Shown here piece by piece: positions 16,955 through 25,157 of a stretch of 64,000 nucleotides of DNA. This stretch comes from Rhodoferax ferrireducens (GTDB taxonomy: Bacteria > Pseudomonadota > Gammaproteobacteria > Burkholderiales > Burkholderiaceae_C). Position 1 is the stretch's first letter. Each line of letters begins with the position of its first letter. Both the position numbers and the translations under genes were made by a program. The notes under the pieces are model-generated. The model saw only the letters and a program-made list of their open reading frames with translations. It searched no databases and was not told where the DNA came from. The stretch covers positions 62,001-126,000 of the forward strand of contig NZ_QEII01000315.1 of NCBI RefSeq assembly GCF_003347515.1. Reading direction: 5' to 3'.

Positions 16955-17698
16955 ATGCGCCACCTCACCCCCCTTCTTGCAGCCCTCGTCCTCACTGCGG
17001 CCGCCCATGCCGACGACGTGCAGGTCGCCGTGGCCGCCAATTTCACGGCCCCCATGAAGCAGATCGCCGCCGAATTCGAGAAAGACACCGGCCACAAGGC
17101 CTTGCTCGCCTTTGGCGCTACTGGCAAGTTTTACGCCCAGATCAGCAACGGCGCGCCGTTTGAGGTTCTGCTCACGGCCGATGAAGAAACCCCGGTCAAG
17201 CTGGAGAAGGAATTGCTGGCGGCGCCGGGTACCCACTTCACCTATGCCATCGGCAAGCTGGTTCTGTGGTCGGCGAAGGCGGGCTACGTTGATGATCAAG
17301 GCGATGTCTTGAAAAAAGGAGACTTCAAACACCTCGCACTGGCCAATCCAAAGACGGCCCCTTACGGCGCTACGGCCATGGGAGTCATGAAACAGCTCGG
17401 CGTGTTGGACAGCATCCAACCCAAGATCGTGCAGGGCGAAAACATTGCCCAGACCCATCAATTTGTCGCCACCGGCAATGCTGAACTCGGTTTTGTCGCG
17501 CTTTCGCAGGTATTCAAGGACGGCAAGGTCACCTCCGGCTCGGCTTGGATCGTGCCCGCCAAGCTCTACGCGCCGATCCGCCAGGATGCGGTAGTGCTCG
17601 CCAAGGGACGCAACAATCCGGCCGCTAGCGCACTGGTGAAATATCTCAAGACGGACAAGGCCCGCAGCATCATCAAGTCCTATGGCTACGAACTGTGA
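16955..17698 (+). CDS. modA: ModA, periplasmic molybdate-binding protein
   Basis: This 247-aa protein has a short Sec signal peptide (LLAALVLTAAAHA, cleavage before DDVQVAVAANF). The mature part has ModA hallmarks: VAVAANFTAPMKQIAAEFE, a GATGKFYAQISNGAPFEVLLTAD binding region, and a VKYLKTDKAR ending. It binds molybdate, and usually tungstate, in the periplasm for ModBC. It lies between modE and modB, with a 57-bp gap before modB. Confidence 0.94.
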   Translation: MRHLTPLLAALVLTAAAHADDVQVAVAANFTAPMKQIAAEFEKDTGHKALLAFGATGKFYAQISNGAPFEVLLTADEETPVKLEKELLAAPGTHFTYAIGKLVLWSAKAGYVDDQGDVLKKGDFKHLALANPKTAPYGATAMGVMKQLGVLDSIQPKIVQGENIAQTHQFVATGNAELGFVALSQVFKDGKVTSGSAWIVPAKLYAPIRQDAVVLAKGRNNPAASALVKYLKTDKARSIIKSYGYEL

Positions 17699-17755
17699 AC
17701 CGCACTCTCAACCTCCACTGCAGCCGAACACCCCGCGCTTTAACACCTGATTGAT

Positions 17756-18433
17756 ATGGACAATGCCGACCTGGGCGCCATCTGGCTGACCCTCAAACTC
17801 GCCAGCGTGGTCACACTGCTGCTGCTCCTGATCGGCACACCGATCGCCTGGTGGCTGGCGCGCACGCGTTCACGCCTGAAAGGTGTCATCGGCGCCGTCG
17901 TCGCTTTGCCGCTGGTGTTGCCGCCGACCGTGCTCGGCTTCTACCTGCTCATCGCCCTGGGGCCGAATGGACCGGGCGGGCGCTTGACCGAAGCGCTTGG
18001 GCTGGGCCTGTTGCCCTTCACCTTTCCCGGTCTCGTTATCGCCTCGGTGTTTTACTCCCTGCCCTTCATGGTGCAGCCGGTGCAGAACGCCTTCGAGGCC
18101 ATTGGCGAGCGCCCGCTTGAAGTGGCCGCCACCCTGCGCGCCAGCCCTTGGGACACCTTCTGGTCGGTGGCCGTGCCGCTGGCCCGGCCGGGCTTCATAT
18201 CCGGCGCCATCCTGGGCTTCGCCCACACGGTCGGTGAGTTCGGTGTGGTGCTGATGATTGGCGGCAACATCCCGGACAAGACCCGGGTCGTCTCGGTGCA
18301 GATTTACGACCACGTTGAAGCGCTTGAATACGCCCAGGCGCACTGGTTGGCTGGCGGCATGGTGGTCTTCACCTTCCTCGTTTTGTTGACGCTGTACACC
18401 CTCAATCCACGCGCTGCGAGGGTCGCCCCATGA
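17756..18433 (+). CDS. modB: ModB, molybdate ABC transporter permease
   Basis: This 225-aa inner-membrane protein has about five hydrophobic helices and the EAA loop (PLEVAATLRASPWDTFWSVAVPLARPG). The VALPLVLPPTVLGFYLL segment is typical of ModB/CysT permeases. Its stop overlaps the modC start by 4 bp (ATGA at 18430-18433). It forms a homodimeric channel with ModC. Confidence 0.94.
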   Translation: MDNADLGAIWLTLKLASVVTLLLLLIGTPIAWWLARTRSRLKGVIGAVVALPLVLPPTVLGFYLLIALGPNGPGGRLTEALGLGLLPFTFPGLVIASVFYSLPFMVQPVQNAFEAIGERPLEVAATLRASPWDTFWSVAVPLARPGFISGAILGFAHTVGEFGVVLMIGGNIPDKTRVVSVQIYDHVEALEYAQAHWLAGGMVVFTFLVLLTLYTLNPRAARVAP

Positions 18434-19521
18434 GCACCGACATTCACGCCCGCTTTCGCCTTGACCGGGGCGACTTCAGCCTCGATATCGATCTGGTGCT
18501 ACCCGGCCGCGGCGTCACGGCGCTCTTCGGCCATTCCGGCTCCGGCAAGACCACATGCCTGCGCGCAATGGCCGGACTGGAACGCGCGCCGGGCGGCTTG
18601 TTCACCCTCGGTGACGAAGTCTGGCAGGACGAATCCCATGGTGTTTTTGTTCCAACCCATCACAGGGCGCTGGGCTACGTTTTTCAGGAGGCCAGCCTCT
18701 TTGCGCACCTGTCGGTGCGGCGCAACATGGAATTTGGGCAGAAGCGTGGGAAAAAACATGACGCACCTGCCGAACAGCGTTTCGATCTCGCCAGCGTCGC
18801 CGAACTGCTGGGCATCGGCAGCCTGCTGGAACGCATGCCGGCCAGCCTGTCCGGCGGCGAACGCCAACGCGTGGCCATTGCCCGCGCCCTGCTGACGGCG
18901 CCGCGTCTGCTGCTGCTGGACGAACCCCTGGCGGCGCTCGACCTGAAACGCAAGCAGGAAATCCTGCCCTACCTGGAGCGCCTGCACGACGAGCTGTCAA
19001 TCCCGGTCATCTACGTGAGCCACGCGCCCGATGAAGTCGCGCGCCTGGCCGACCACCTGGTCCTGCTCGACGCTGGCCGGGTAGTCGCCAGCGGGCCCTT
19101 GAGCGAAACGCTGGCCCGCGCCGACTTGCCGCCAGCCTTCGCCGATGACGCGGGCGTGGTGCTCGACACTACACTGCGCGGGCCGGAGCCCGACAACCTC
19201 TCGCAACTTGATTTCGCTGACGGCTGTATTCATGTCGGCCGCCGTCCTGAGACCACGGGCAGCCGCCTGCGCTGCCGCATCCACGCCCGCGACGTCAGCC
19301 TGGCGTTGGAGCGGCCGCATGCATCCAGCATCCTCAACATCCTGCACGCCACCGTCACCGCCGTCGTGGCCACCGACACGCCCGGCCATGTGCTGGTGCA
19401 GATGCGCGTCGGCACCACCCCCCTGCTCGCCCGCATCACCGAGCGCTCGCGGCGCGAACTGGGCATCGCGCCCGGCCTGCCGGTCTGGGCGCAGATTAAA
19501 GCCGTCGCCCTGCTCGCCTGA
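18430..19521 (+). CDS. modC: ModC, molybdate ABC transporter ATPase
   Basis: This 363-aa protein has Walker A GHSGSGKT (34-41), a Q-loop in YVFQEASLF, signature LSGGERQRVAIARAL, Walker B LLLLDEPLAALD and VSHAPDEVAR with the switch His. The C-terminal 100 residues form a Mop/TOBE domain (RIHARDVSLALERP, ILNILHATVTAV) that binds oxyanion and can inhibit transport when substrate is plentiful. It is the last recognised member of modABC; an unknown small gene follows after 11 bp. Confidence 0.94.
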   Translation: MSTDIHARFRLDRGDFSLDIDLVLPGRGVTALFGHSGSGKTTCLRAMAGLERAPGGLFTLGDEVWQDESHGVFVPTHHRALGYVFQEASLFAHLSVRRNMEFGQKRGKKHDAPAEQRFDLASVAELLGIGSLLERMPASLSGGERQRVAIARALLTAPRLLLLDEPLAALDLKRKQEILPYLERLHDELSIPVIYVSHAPDEVARLADHLVLLDAGRVVASGPLSETLARADLPPAFADDAGVVLDTTLRGPEPDNLSQLDFADGCIHVGRRPETTGSRLRCRIHARDVSLALERPHASSILNILHATVTAVVATDTPGHVLVQMRVGTTPLLARITERSRRELGIAPGLPVWAQIKAVALLA

Positions 19522-19532
19522 AAGGAAACACC

Positions 19533-19916
19533 ATGCATCTCCAGTGCCCAGGCGCCACAGCGCGCCGCCACGACAGCCACAACCCCGACTGGCAGCAGGC
19601 CCTGCCCGCCGAATGGCGCGCTGAAGCCGTTGCGCCGCTCAGATTCACCATCCACCACGACTACGAGATGCCGGCCTCGCGCACCCTGGGTTACGACCAG
19701 CACGGTCAGACTTGTTACTACCAACACGTTTTTACTCTGGGCGAACCGCGTTCGGACGATGACGAGGAGTTCTACGAAGCCATCGTCCACGGCGAGGAAG
19801 TGCATGCCTGGCGCCTGCGCGACCAGCGCTGGCTGGTCTGGAGTGTCATCCGTAAAGAAGGCGACTGCCGGGGCAATCGAGGTCGCTACAGCTTTTCGCA
19901 GAGCATGCCGCGATGA
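19533..19916 (+). CDS. Small conserved-looking protein of unknown function at the end of the mod operon
   Basis: This 127-aa soluble protein has no signal peptide or membrane segment and is rich in charged and aromatic residues (EEFYEAIVHGEEVHAWRLRDQRWLVWS). The start has a good AAAGGAAA Shine-Dalgarno and lies 11 bp after modC, so co-transcription with modABC is likely. I do not recognise a family. Six histidines and three cysteines are scattered without a clear metal motif. A role linked to molybdate is inferred only from position. Confidence 0.7.
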   Translation: MHLQCPGATARRHDSHNPDWQQALPAEWRAEAVAPLRFTIHHDYEMPASRTLGYDQHGQTCYYQHVFTLGEPRSDDDEEFYEAIVHGEEVHAWRLRDQRWLVWSVIRKEGDCRGNRGRYSFSQSMPR

Positions 19917-20026
19917 GTCCGTTCGCCCTCCCCGACAAATGCCGGCTATTGCGGGCGTGCTGCAATTTCCTCGAAAAACATCGCAACGCTGCAACAACGG
20001 TGACCAAAAGTAAGCAAATCGCCTGA
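19913..20026 (+). CDS. Candidate 37-aa small ORF overlapping the preceding gene by ATGA
   Basis: An ATG at 19913 overlaps the stop of the 127-aa gene by 4 bp and opens 37 codons ending in TGA at 20024-20026. The product begins MSPFALPDKCRLLRACCNFL and is basic, with three cysteines. The 4-bp overlap matches the coupling seen elsewhere in the window (modB-modC), which is the main support. It could equally be chance or the decayed end of a longer gene. Confidence 0.35.
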   Translation: MSPFALPDKCRLLRACCNFLEKHRNAATTVTKSKQIA

Positions 20027-20100
20027 AATGACCGAACATTAAGCCCGCCTTAAGCAAGCTTTTTTAAGATTCCGGCTTCTTCAACATCAGGAGTTAGCTT

Positions 20101-20661
20101 ATGAATTTCAAAAAAACGATAGATCGATATCACCTGGCCTCCATTTCTCTGCACTGGCTGATGCTGGCCTTGTTCATCGGTGTGTACGGCAGCATTGAGT
20201 TGCGCGAACTGTTTGACAAGGGCAGCGTGCCCCGCGAGTCCCTGAAAAGCCTGCACTTCATGCTGGGTCTTCTCATGTTTGCGCTGGTTTGGCTGCGCAT
20301 CGCCATGCGCGCGATCTACCCCGCGCCCCGCCTGCAACCCGCCCCACCCTCCTGGCAAGCGATCGCGGGCAAACTGGCCCACCTGGTGTTGTACGTCATC
20401 ATGATTGGCATGCCGCTGCTGGGCTGGCTCATGCTGAGCGCGGCCGGCAAACCCATTCCATTTTTCGGCCTGGAACTGCCCGCACTGATCGGGCCAGACA
20501 AGCCTTTGGCGGGTCAGCTCAAGGAAATCCATGAATTCGTGGGGACTGCCGGTTATTTCCTGATCGGCGCCCACGCGGCAGCGGCCTTGGTCCATCACTA
20601 CATCCAGCGCGACAACACCTTGCGCAGCATGTGGCCGGGGTCCAGAAAACTGACCTCGTGA
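20101..20661 (+). CDS. Cytochrome b561 family membrane protein
   Basis: This 186-aa protein has four predicted membrane helices and the histidines expected to hold two b hemes: ISLHWLM (helix 1), SLHFMLGLL (helix 2), KEIHEFVG and GAHAAAALVHHY. These are the YceJ/CybB signatures. Such proteins accept electrons from ubiquinol and pass them on, sometimes to superoxide or to periplasmic partners. An AGGAG Shine-Dalgarno precedes the ATG. It stands alone; the 74-bp gap upstream (20027-20100) should hold its promoter. Confidence 0.92.
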   Translation: MNFKKTIDRYHLASISLHWLMLALFIGVYGSIELRELFDKGSVPRESLKSLHFMLGLLMFALVWLRIAMRAIYPAPRLQPAPPSWQAIAGKLAHLVLYVIMIGMPLLGWLMLSAAGKPIPFFGLELPALIGPDKPLAGQLKEIHEFVGTAGYFLIGAHAAAALVHHYIQRDNTLRSMWPGSRKLTS

Positions 20662-20682
20662 AGTGAAAGTGCGGCAGCTGCC

Positions 20683-20870
20683 CTACTGGCCAGCGTTGGG
20701 GAAAAACAGCTGCTCACCCGCACTCCTTGCAGTCACTGCCTTTGCTGTCGGGCAAACCGGCCAGTTCCCAAAGGCGCAACTCCGCTGCGTGCGGGCCGCT
20801 CTTGTCACCGCGCGAGAAAAACGCGGTGCCGGAAACCGCCAGCTTCTTGAGCGCTTCTACGATGACCAGG
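20683..20870 (-). pseudogene. Decayed, internally deleted copy of tupA
   Basis: On the minus strand this stretch matches two separate parts of the intact tupA: the IVEALKKL to KECG segment, and, directly after it in another frame, the last 12 residues (AGEQLFFPNAGQ) with the stop at 20683-20685. About 80 codons between them are missing. The join at TGCGGG shifts the frame, so translation stops at 20714. The intact gene lies about 2 kb away on the same strand, so a local duplication followed by deletion is the simplest reading. Confidence 0.75.
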
Positions 20871-21139
20871 AACGGGGTCCGGCATGAAGAATCATGCCTT
20901 GACTGTCGCGCTGCTGTGAAACGGACAATCCGAAAGTCTCCGACAGGTTCAGCACTTAGCCAGAGCCTGCCGTTTGCAGGCAAGGTCCAGGCCTCGCCGG
21001 CTTGTAACCAGACGTCCTCTGGAAACCCCTCCAAGGTAAGCCACAGGCGCCCGGTCACCACACGAATTTCACTGCAGGCCTGCAGCTGAAAGGCAAACAC
21101 GCCGGGTGTTCTCAATTCATGGTTTTCGATCTGGTGCAT
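20714..21139 (-). CDS. DUF2917-type protein whose C-terminus is a fused tupA remnant
   Basis: This 141-aa frame has two unlike halves. Residues 1 to about 85 (QACSEIRVVTGRLWLTLEG, AGEAWTLPANGRLWLSAEP) look like a DUF2917 cupin-like domain. From about residue 93 the frame reads IVEALKKLAVSGTAFFSRGD, KSGPHAAELRLWELAGLPDS, KGSDCKECG, closely matching an internal part of TupA encoded at 22779-23606. The fusion is in frame and ends at a TGA made by a deletion junction. The N-terminal gene is probably functional, divergent from the MocR regulator; the tail is probably acquired debris. Confidence 0.7.
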   Translation of the reverse strand: MHQIENHELRTPGVFAFQLQACSEIRVVTGRLWLTLEGFPEDVWLQAGEAWTLPANGRLWLSAEPVGDFRIVRFTAARQSRHDSSCRTPFLVIVEALKKLAVSGTAFFSRGDKSGPHAAELRLWELAGLPDSKGSDCKECG

Positions 21140-21188
21140 GGGTGACTCCTTGTTTGCTTCCGTGCAAGCAATGTAGGCGCTTAACCAA

Positions 21189-21220
21189 TACAGTTAGGGT
21201 ACAGTTAGTCAGATAGTTAG
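21189..21220. promoter_or_regulatory. Phased direct repeats in the DUF2917/MocR divergent spacer
   Basis: TACAGTTAG occurs at 21189-21197 and again at 21200-21208, 11 bp apart, followed by ATAGTTAG at 21213-21220. The copies are about one helical turn apart. MocR/PdxR-type regulators often bind direct repeats next to their own gene, so this is the likely operator. A wider pair ACCAATACA (21184 and 21241) flanks it. Confidence 0.5.
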
Positions 21221-21261
21221 TGAAACTGGCCTGATTAAATGACCAATACAATTCCTGATTT

Positions 21262-22737
21262 ATGACGCCATCTACATCCCCGGACCTGCAAAATAACCCT
21301 CAGGCTTTACTTGACCGCAGCGTTACCCTTGGCAGCCAAATGACCTTGGTTGAACAACTCGTTCACTGGGCCGAACACCGCATTCAAGAGCAGGTATTTC
21401 GCCCTGGCATGCGCATGCCTTCCGTACGGCAATTGGCGACCGATCGCGGTGTGTCACGCTCTACAGTGGTGGAGGCCTATGAACGATTGGTTGTGCGTGG
21501 GCACTTGCAGGCGCGACGCGGTTCCGGTTTTTTTGTGCGCGAACCCACGGCCAGTCCGGCGAAGAGGGCCAGGACGGCAACGGTGCGCACTCAAACCATC
21601 GACATGGGCTGGTTGATCCGAAATATGCAAAGTGGCATCCCCGCCGATATGTCGCCCGGTTTTGGCTATCTGCCCCCCGCCCTTTGCGGGGGCGATTTGA
21701 TCAAGGCCGGCTTGCGCTCGGTCGCCGCCACGTCCGGCATGCAGCTCTCCCATGCCGCACTCGCGCAAGGCTACGCGCCGTTGCGTGAGCAAATCACGCG
21801 CAAACTGGCAGAGATTGAAATCGCGGCCACCCCAGCGCAAGTTCTCACCACCTCCGGCGCCACGCAAGCCATTGATCTCATTGTGCGCAAATATCTGCGC
21901 CCCGGCGACAGTGTGATTGTGGGCAACCCGGCGTGGTCGGCGCAACTGGGCACGCTCTCGATGATGGGGATCAACCTGATTAGCCTGCCCTACACACAGC
22001 AGGGGCCCGATGTGCAGGCCTTGGCCGATCTTGCTGCAACTTGCAAGCCCAAAATGCTGATCCTCAATACGGTGCTGCACAACCCGACCAGTACGGTGCT
22101 GAGCAGTGCTGCGGCTTATCAAATTTTGCGCATTGCCGAAGCGCATGACATGATTATTGTTGAAGACGATATCTATGCCGATTTTTTGCCCGCTGGTGTT
22201 CCGGCCGCCCGTCTGGCCAGTCTTGACCAGCTGAAGCGGGTCATTTACCTAGGCAGTTTTTCCAAGATGCTGGTGCCCAATATCCGCGTCGGTTTTCTGG
22301 CCACCACGGCCGACATTGCCGAATCCCTGGGCAATCAAAAATTGCTCACTTCTCTTGCAACGCCTGAAATCAATGAGCGCATTGTTTACCGCGCACTGAC
22401 CGAAGGCAGCTACCGCAAGCATTGCCAGCGCGTTCAGTCAGCACTTGACGAGTTGCGCGAACCTGTATTCAAACGCATGGAATCGCTGGGTATGAAGGCC
22501 TTTTGTCGACCACAAGCCGGTTATCAAGGTTGGTTTGATGCCGGCGTGGACACCATCCAACTGGCCGCCCTGGCATTGGAGGCGGGTTACTTGCTGGCCC
22601 CTGGCGCGCTTTTCTCGCCGATGCAAACGCCAAGCACCTGGTTGCGCATGAATATTGCCACCAGCCAGAACCCCGAGATGCTCATATGGCTCGACAAGAC
22701 GCTGGTGAAATTACGCCAGCGTGGCTCGGACTGTTGA
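21262..22737 (+). CDS. MocR-type regulator: GntR helix-turn-helix fused to PLP aminotransferase-like domain
   Basis: This 491-aa protein has an N-terminal GntR winged helix (FRPGMRMPSVRQLATDRGVS, RSTVVEAYERLVVRGHLQAR). A fold-type I aminotransferase domain follows, with the PLP lysine in YLGSFSKMLVPNIRVGF and conserved LILNTVLHNPTST and VEDDIYADF. MocR proteins sense PLP or a PLP-amino acid adduct and control adjacent genes. The divergent neighbour is the DUF2917 gene. It converges on tupA. The target pathway is not evident from the neighbours. Confidence 0.92.
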   Translation: MTPSTSPDLQNNPQALLDRSVTLGSQMTLVEQLVHWAEHRIQEQVFRPGMRMPSVRQLATDRGVSRSTVVEAYERLVVRGHLQARRGSGFFVREPTASPAKRARTATVRTQTIDMGWLIRNMQSGIPADMSPGFGYLPPALCGGDLIKAGLRSVAATSGMQLSHAALAQGYAPLREQITRKLAEIEIAATPAQVLTTSGATQAIDLIVRKYLRPGDSVIVGNPAWSAQLGTLSMMGINLISLPYTQQGPDVQALADLAATCKPKMLILNTVLHNPTSTVLSSAAAYQILRIAEAHDMIIVEDDIYADFLPAGVPAARLASLDQLKRVIYLGSFSKMLVPNIRVGFLATTADIAESLGNQKLLTSLATPEINERIVYRALTEGSYRKHCQRVQSALDELREPVFKRMESLGMKAFCRPQAGYQGWFDAGVDTIQLAALALEAGYLLAPGALFSPMQTPSTWLRMNIATSQNPEMLIWLDKTLVKLRQRGSDC

Positions 22738-22778
22738 TGGCTTGCAACCCTCGCTTGAGCGTTCTTTACTATCTGTCG

Positions 22779-23606
22779 TTACTGGCCGGCATTCGAAAAG
22801 AACAGCTGCTCGCCCGCAATCTTGTAACTGGCAATCACCGCCTGCCCCGGCGCTGACACCACCCAGTCGACAAACTTCTGGCCGTCCGCCGCCTTGACGT
22901 GCGGGTGTTTGGCCGGGTTGACCAGCATCACGCCGTACTGGTTGAAAAGCCGGGTGTCGCCCTCAACCAGCACCGCCAAATCGCCCCGGTTCTTGAAACT
23001 CAGCCAGGTGCCGCGGTCCGCCAGCACATAGGCGCCGCTGCTGGACGCGATGTTGAGCGCCGGGCCCATGCCGCAGCCGCATTCCTTGTAGCCACTGCCC
23101 TTGTTGTCGGGCAGACCGGCGAGTTTCCAGAAACGCAACTCGGCCGCGTGCGTGCCGCTCTTGTCGCCACGCGAGATGAACGGCGCGCCGGCTACCGACA
23201 GCTTCTTGAGCGCTTCCACGATGTCTTTACCCCGGGTCTTGGCCGGGTCGGCGGCAGGGCCAATCAACACAAAGTCGTTGTACATCACGGGATAACGCTT
23301 GACGGCAAAACCGTCGGCGACGATTTTTTCCTCCGCCACCTGGTCATGTACAAACAGCACGTCGGCGTCACCGCGGCGGCCCATGTCCAGCGCCTGGCCG
23401 GTGCCCAGCGCCACCACTTTCACGTCAATGCCGCTGGCTTTTTTGAACTCAGGCAGCAAATGGGCAAACAGGCCCGACTGCTCAGTGGAGGTGGTGGAGG
23501 CCACCACGATGGACTGCGCGTGCGCACTGACGGATGCTATTAAAATAATAGCTGCTTGCGCATACTGAACGAGGGCTAGAGGCCTAAAACATATAAATTT
23601 CTTCAA
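22779..23606 (-). CDS. tupA: TupA, periplasmic tungstate-binding protein
   Basis: This 275-aa protein has TupA hallmarks: the VVASTTSTEQSGLFAHLLP oxyanion loop at the mature N-terminus, SRGDKSGTHAAELRFWKLAG in the middle, and YKECGCGMGPALNIASS. TupA binds tungstate with very high selectivity over molybdate. The signal peptide is unusual: residues about 7-25 (FRPLALVQYAQAAIILIAS) are encoded by a copy of the dispersed repeat found across the window. The start overlaps the tupC stop by ATGA (23603-23606). The gene order here is tupB-tupC-tupA. Confidence 0.94.
   Translation of the reverse strand: MKKFICFRPLALVQYAQAAIILIASVSAHAQSIVVASTTSTEQSGLFAHLLPEFKKASGIDVKVVALGTGQALDMGRRGDADVLFVHDQVAEEKIVADGFAVKRYPVMYNDFVLIGPAADPAKTRGKDIVEALKKLSVAGAPFISRGDKSGTHAAELRFWKLAGLPDNKGSGYKECGCGMGPALNIASSSGAYVLADRGTWLSFKNRGDLAVLVEGDTRLFNQYGVMLVNPAKHPHVKAADGQKFVDWVVSAPGQAVIASYKIAGEQLFFSNAGQ
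23536..23590 (+). repeat. Dispersed ~55-bp repeat, copy 2, inside the tupA signal-peptide region
   Basis: It starts GCTATTAAAATAATAGCTGC and ends GAGGGCTAGAGGCCTAAAAC. It lies antisense to tupA and covers codons for roughly residues 6-24, the hydrophobic core of the signal peptide. The repeat's own palindromic AT-rich arm gives the AIILIA codons. Confidence 0.75.
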
Positions 23607-24322
23607 ACCAGTTCTCCTTTGACAAACAAATGGGCTGCCGGGTATTGCAGTTGCAGCAGCGGCCCGCTGAAAAATTCATGCACCGGCAAGTCGGCCAGCA
23701 CGCGCCCCTGCTCCAGGTAAATCACCCGGCTGGCCAGGCGCTTGACCTGACCCAGGTTGTGACTGGCGAACACCAGCGTCATCGCCGCGGGTTGCTGGGC
23801 GAACTCTTCAATCAGCGCTTCAACTTCGCGCTTGGCGTGCGGGTCCAGGCTGGCGGTGGGTTCGTCCAGCAGCAGCACCTGGGCACCCAGCGCCCAGGCC
23901 CGCGCCAGCGCCACGCGCTGCTGCTGGCCACCGGACAGCTTGCGGCCGTTGCGCTGGGCCAGCTCCACCAGGCCCACCCGCTCCAAGGCTGCCAAAGCCA
24001 GCACTTTGGCCTCGCCCCAGCGCGTGCCGCGCAGCCACAGCCCGAGCGCGATATTGCTCTGCACCGACATGCGCAGCAGATGCGGCCGCTGAAACAACAT
24101 GGCCTGGCGCGCCTCGGAATCCAGCGCGACCTGACCGGCCGTTGGCGTGGCCAGGCCGTGCAGCAGGCGCAAGAGCGTGCTCTTGCCGCAGCCATTGGCG
24201 CCCACCAGGGCGACGCGCTCGCCGGGCTGGATGGTCAGCGTGACCTCCGAGAGGGCGCGCACGGCGGTGGCCGGACGTCCAAAATGCAGGCTCGCTGAGG
24301 ACAGCCGAAACACCGGCTTCAT
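23603..24322 (-). CDS. tupC: TupC, tungstate ABC transporter ATPase
   Basis: This 239-aa ATPase has Walker A GANGCGKST (41-49), signature LSGGQQQRVALARAW, Walker B VLLLDEPTASLD and the switch His in FASHNLGQVKRL. Unlike ModC it has no C-terminal Mop domain, which fits TupC. It overlaps tupB by ATGA at 24319-24322 and tupA by ATGA at 23603-23606, so the three genes are translationally coupled. Confidence 0.92.
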   Translation of the reverse strand: MKPVFRLSSASLHFGRPATAVRALSEVTLTIQPGERVALVGANGCGKSTLLRLLHGLATPTAGQVALDSEARQAMLFQRPHLLRMSVQSNIALGLWLRGTRWGEAKVLALAALERVGLVELAQRNGRKLSGGQQQRVALARAWALGAQVLLLDEPTASLDPHAKREVEALIEEFAQQPAAMTLVFASHNLGQVKRLASRVIYLEQGRVLADLPVHEFFSGPLLQLQYPAAHLFVKGELV

Positions 24323-25134
24323 GACGAGACCTCCACGGCGCGTGCCGGACTTTTGTCAACCCTGTCGTGCTGCCCTTCGTCGTGCCATTCGCGGCTGCCT
24401 CCGCCCAACTCGGAGCGCTCGCGCCAGCGCCGCAGCAGGGCAATCAGCACATTGAGCAAGAGCACCACGCTCAGCAGGATCAGGCCCAGCCCCAGGGCCA
24501 GCGGCAAATCGCCCCTGCTGGTCTCCAGCGCAATGGCCGTGGTCATGACGCGGGTGAAGCCGTCAATATTGCCACCCACGATCATCACCGCGCCCACTTC
24601 CGACACCGCCCGACCAAACGAGGCAATCATCACCGTCAGCAGCGCGTAGCGCTCGTCCCAGGCCAGCAGCAGACTGCGCATCAAGGATCGCGCGCCCAGC
24701 GAGCGCAACTGCTCGCCATGAATGTCTTCCGCATCCTCCACCGCCTGGCGGGTCAGGGCCGTGACCACCGGCAGCACCAGCACGGCCTGCGCCAACACCA
24801 TCGCCTTGAAACTGAAAAGCCAGCCCAAATAACCCAGAGGCCCCGAACGCGACAGCAGCAAATAAATCAGCAGCCCCACCACCACCGAGGGGATCGCCAG
24901 AAAGGTGTTGAGCAAGGTCAGCACCGCGCCGCGTCCGGCAAAACGCGCCACCCCCAACCAGGCGCCCAACACCAGCCCCAGCGCACAGGCCAGCGCGCAA
25001 GCCGTGGCGCTGACCGACAGGGAACGGCCCACAATCGCCAGCAAGCCAGGATCAAAGCCTGCAATCAGTTGCAGCGCGGTGAGGGAGCTGTCGGTAAGAG
25101 AGGCCATAAGGTGGGTTATCGTAGCCACCGACAC
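24319..25134 (-). CDS. tupB: TupB, tungstate ABC transporter permease
   Basis: This 271-aa membrane protein has about five to six helices and the FLAIPSVVVGLLIYLLLSRSG segment typical of TupB/WtpB-like permeases. The EAA-type loop reads EQLRSLGARSLMRSLLLAWDE. The start is uncertain: GTG at 25134 or ATG at 25107 (MASLTDSSLTALQL). The later start would leave room for the dyad at 25117-25148 outside the gene. The charged C-terminal tail after the last helix (about 35 residues) is longer than usual. Confidence 0.9.
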   Translation of the reverse strand: MSVATITHLMASLTDSSLTALQLIAGFDPGLLAIVGRSLSVSATACALACALGLVLGAWLGVARFAGRGAVLTLLNTFLAIPSVVVGLLIYLLLSRSGPLGYLGWLFSFKAMVLAQAVLVLPVVTALTRQAVEDAEDIHGEQLRSLGARSLMRSLLLAWDERYALLTVMIASFGRAVSEVGAVMIVGGNIDGFTRVMTTAIALETSRGDLPLALGLGLILLSVVLLLNVLIALLRRWRERSELGGGSREWHDEGQHDRVDKSPARAVEVSS

Positions 25135-25148
25135 AATTTCTTACGATA
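25117..25148. promoter_or_regulatory. Inverted repeat in the tup/regulator divergent spacer, likely operator
   Basis: TATCGTA (25117-25123) and TACGATA (25142-25148) form a perfect 7-bp inverted repeat with an 18-bp spacer, centred between tupB and the divergent regulator. The arm resembles the TATCGTTATATA half-site before modE, suggesting related DNA-binding domains. The arms surround the GTG start of tupB at 25134, which is a reason to prefer the downstream ATG start. Confidence 0.5.
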
Positions 25149-25157
25149 TGAACTGCT

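Noticed and set aside
20060..20080. TTAAGC..GCTTTTTTAAG as a terminator before the cytochrome b561 gene
   Set aside because: The pairing is short and AT-rich with no stable GC stem.
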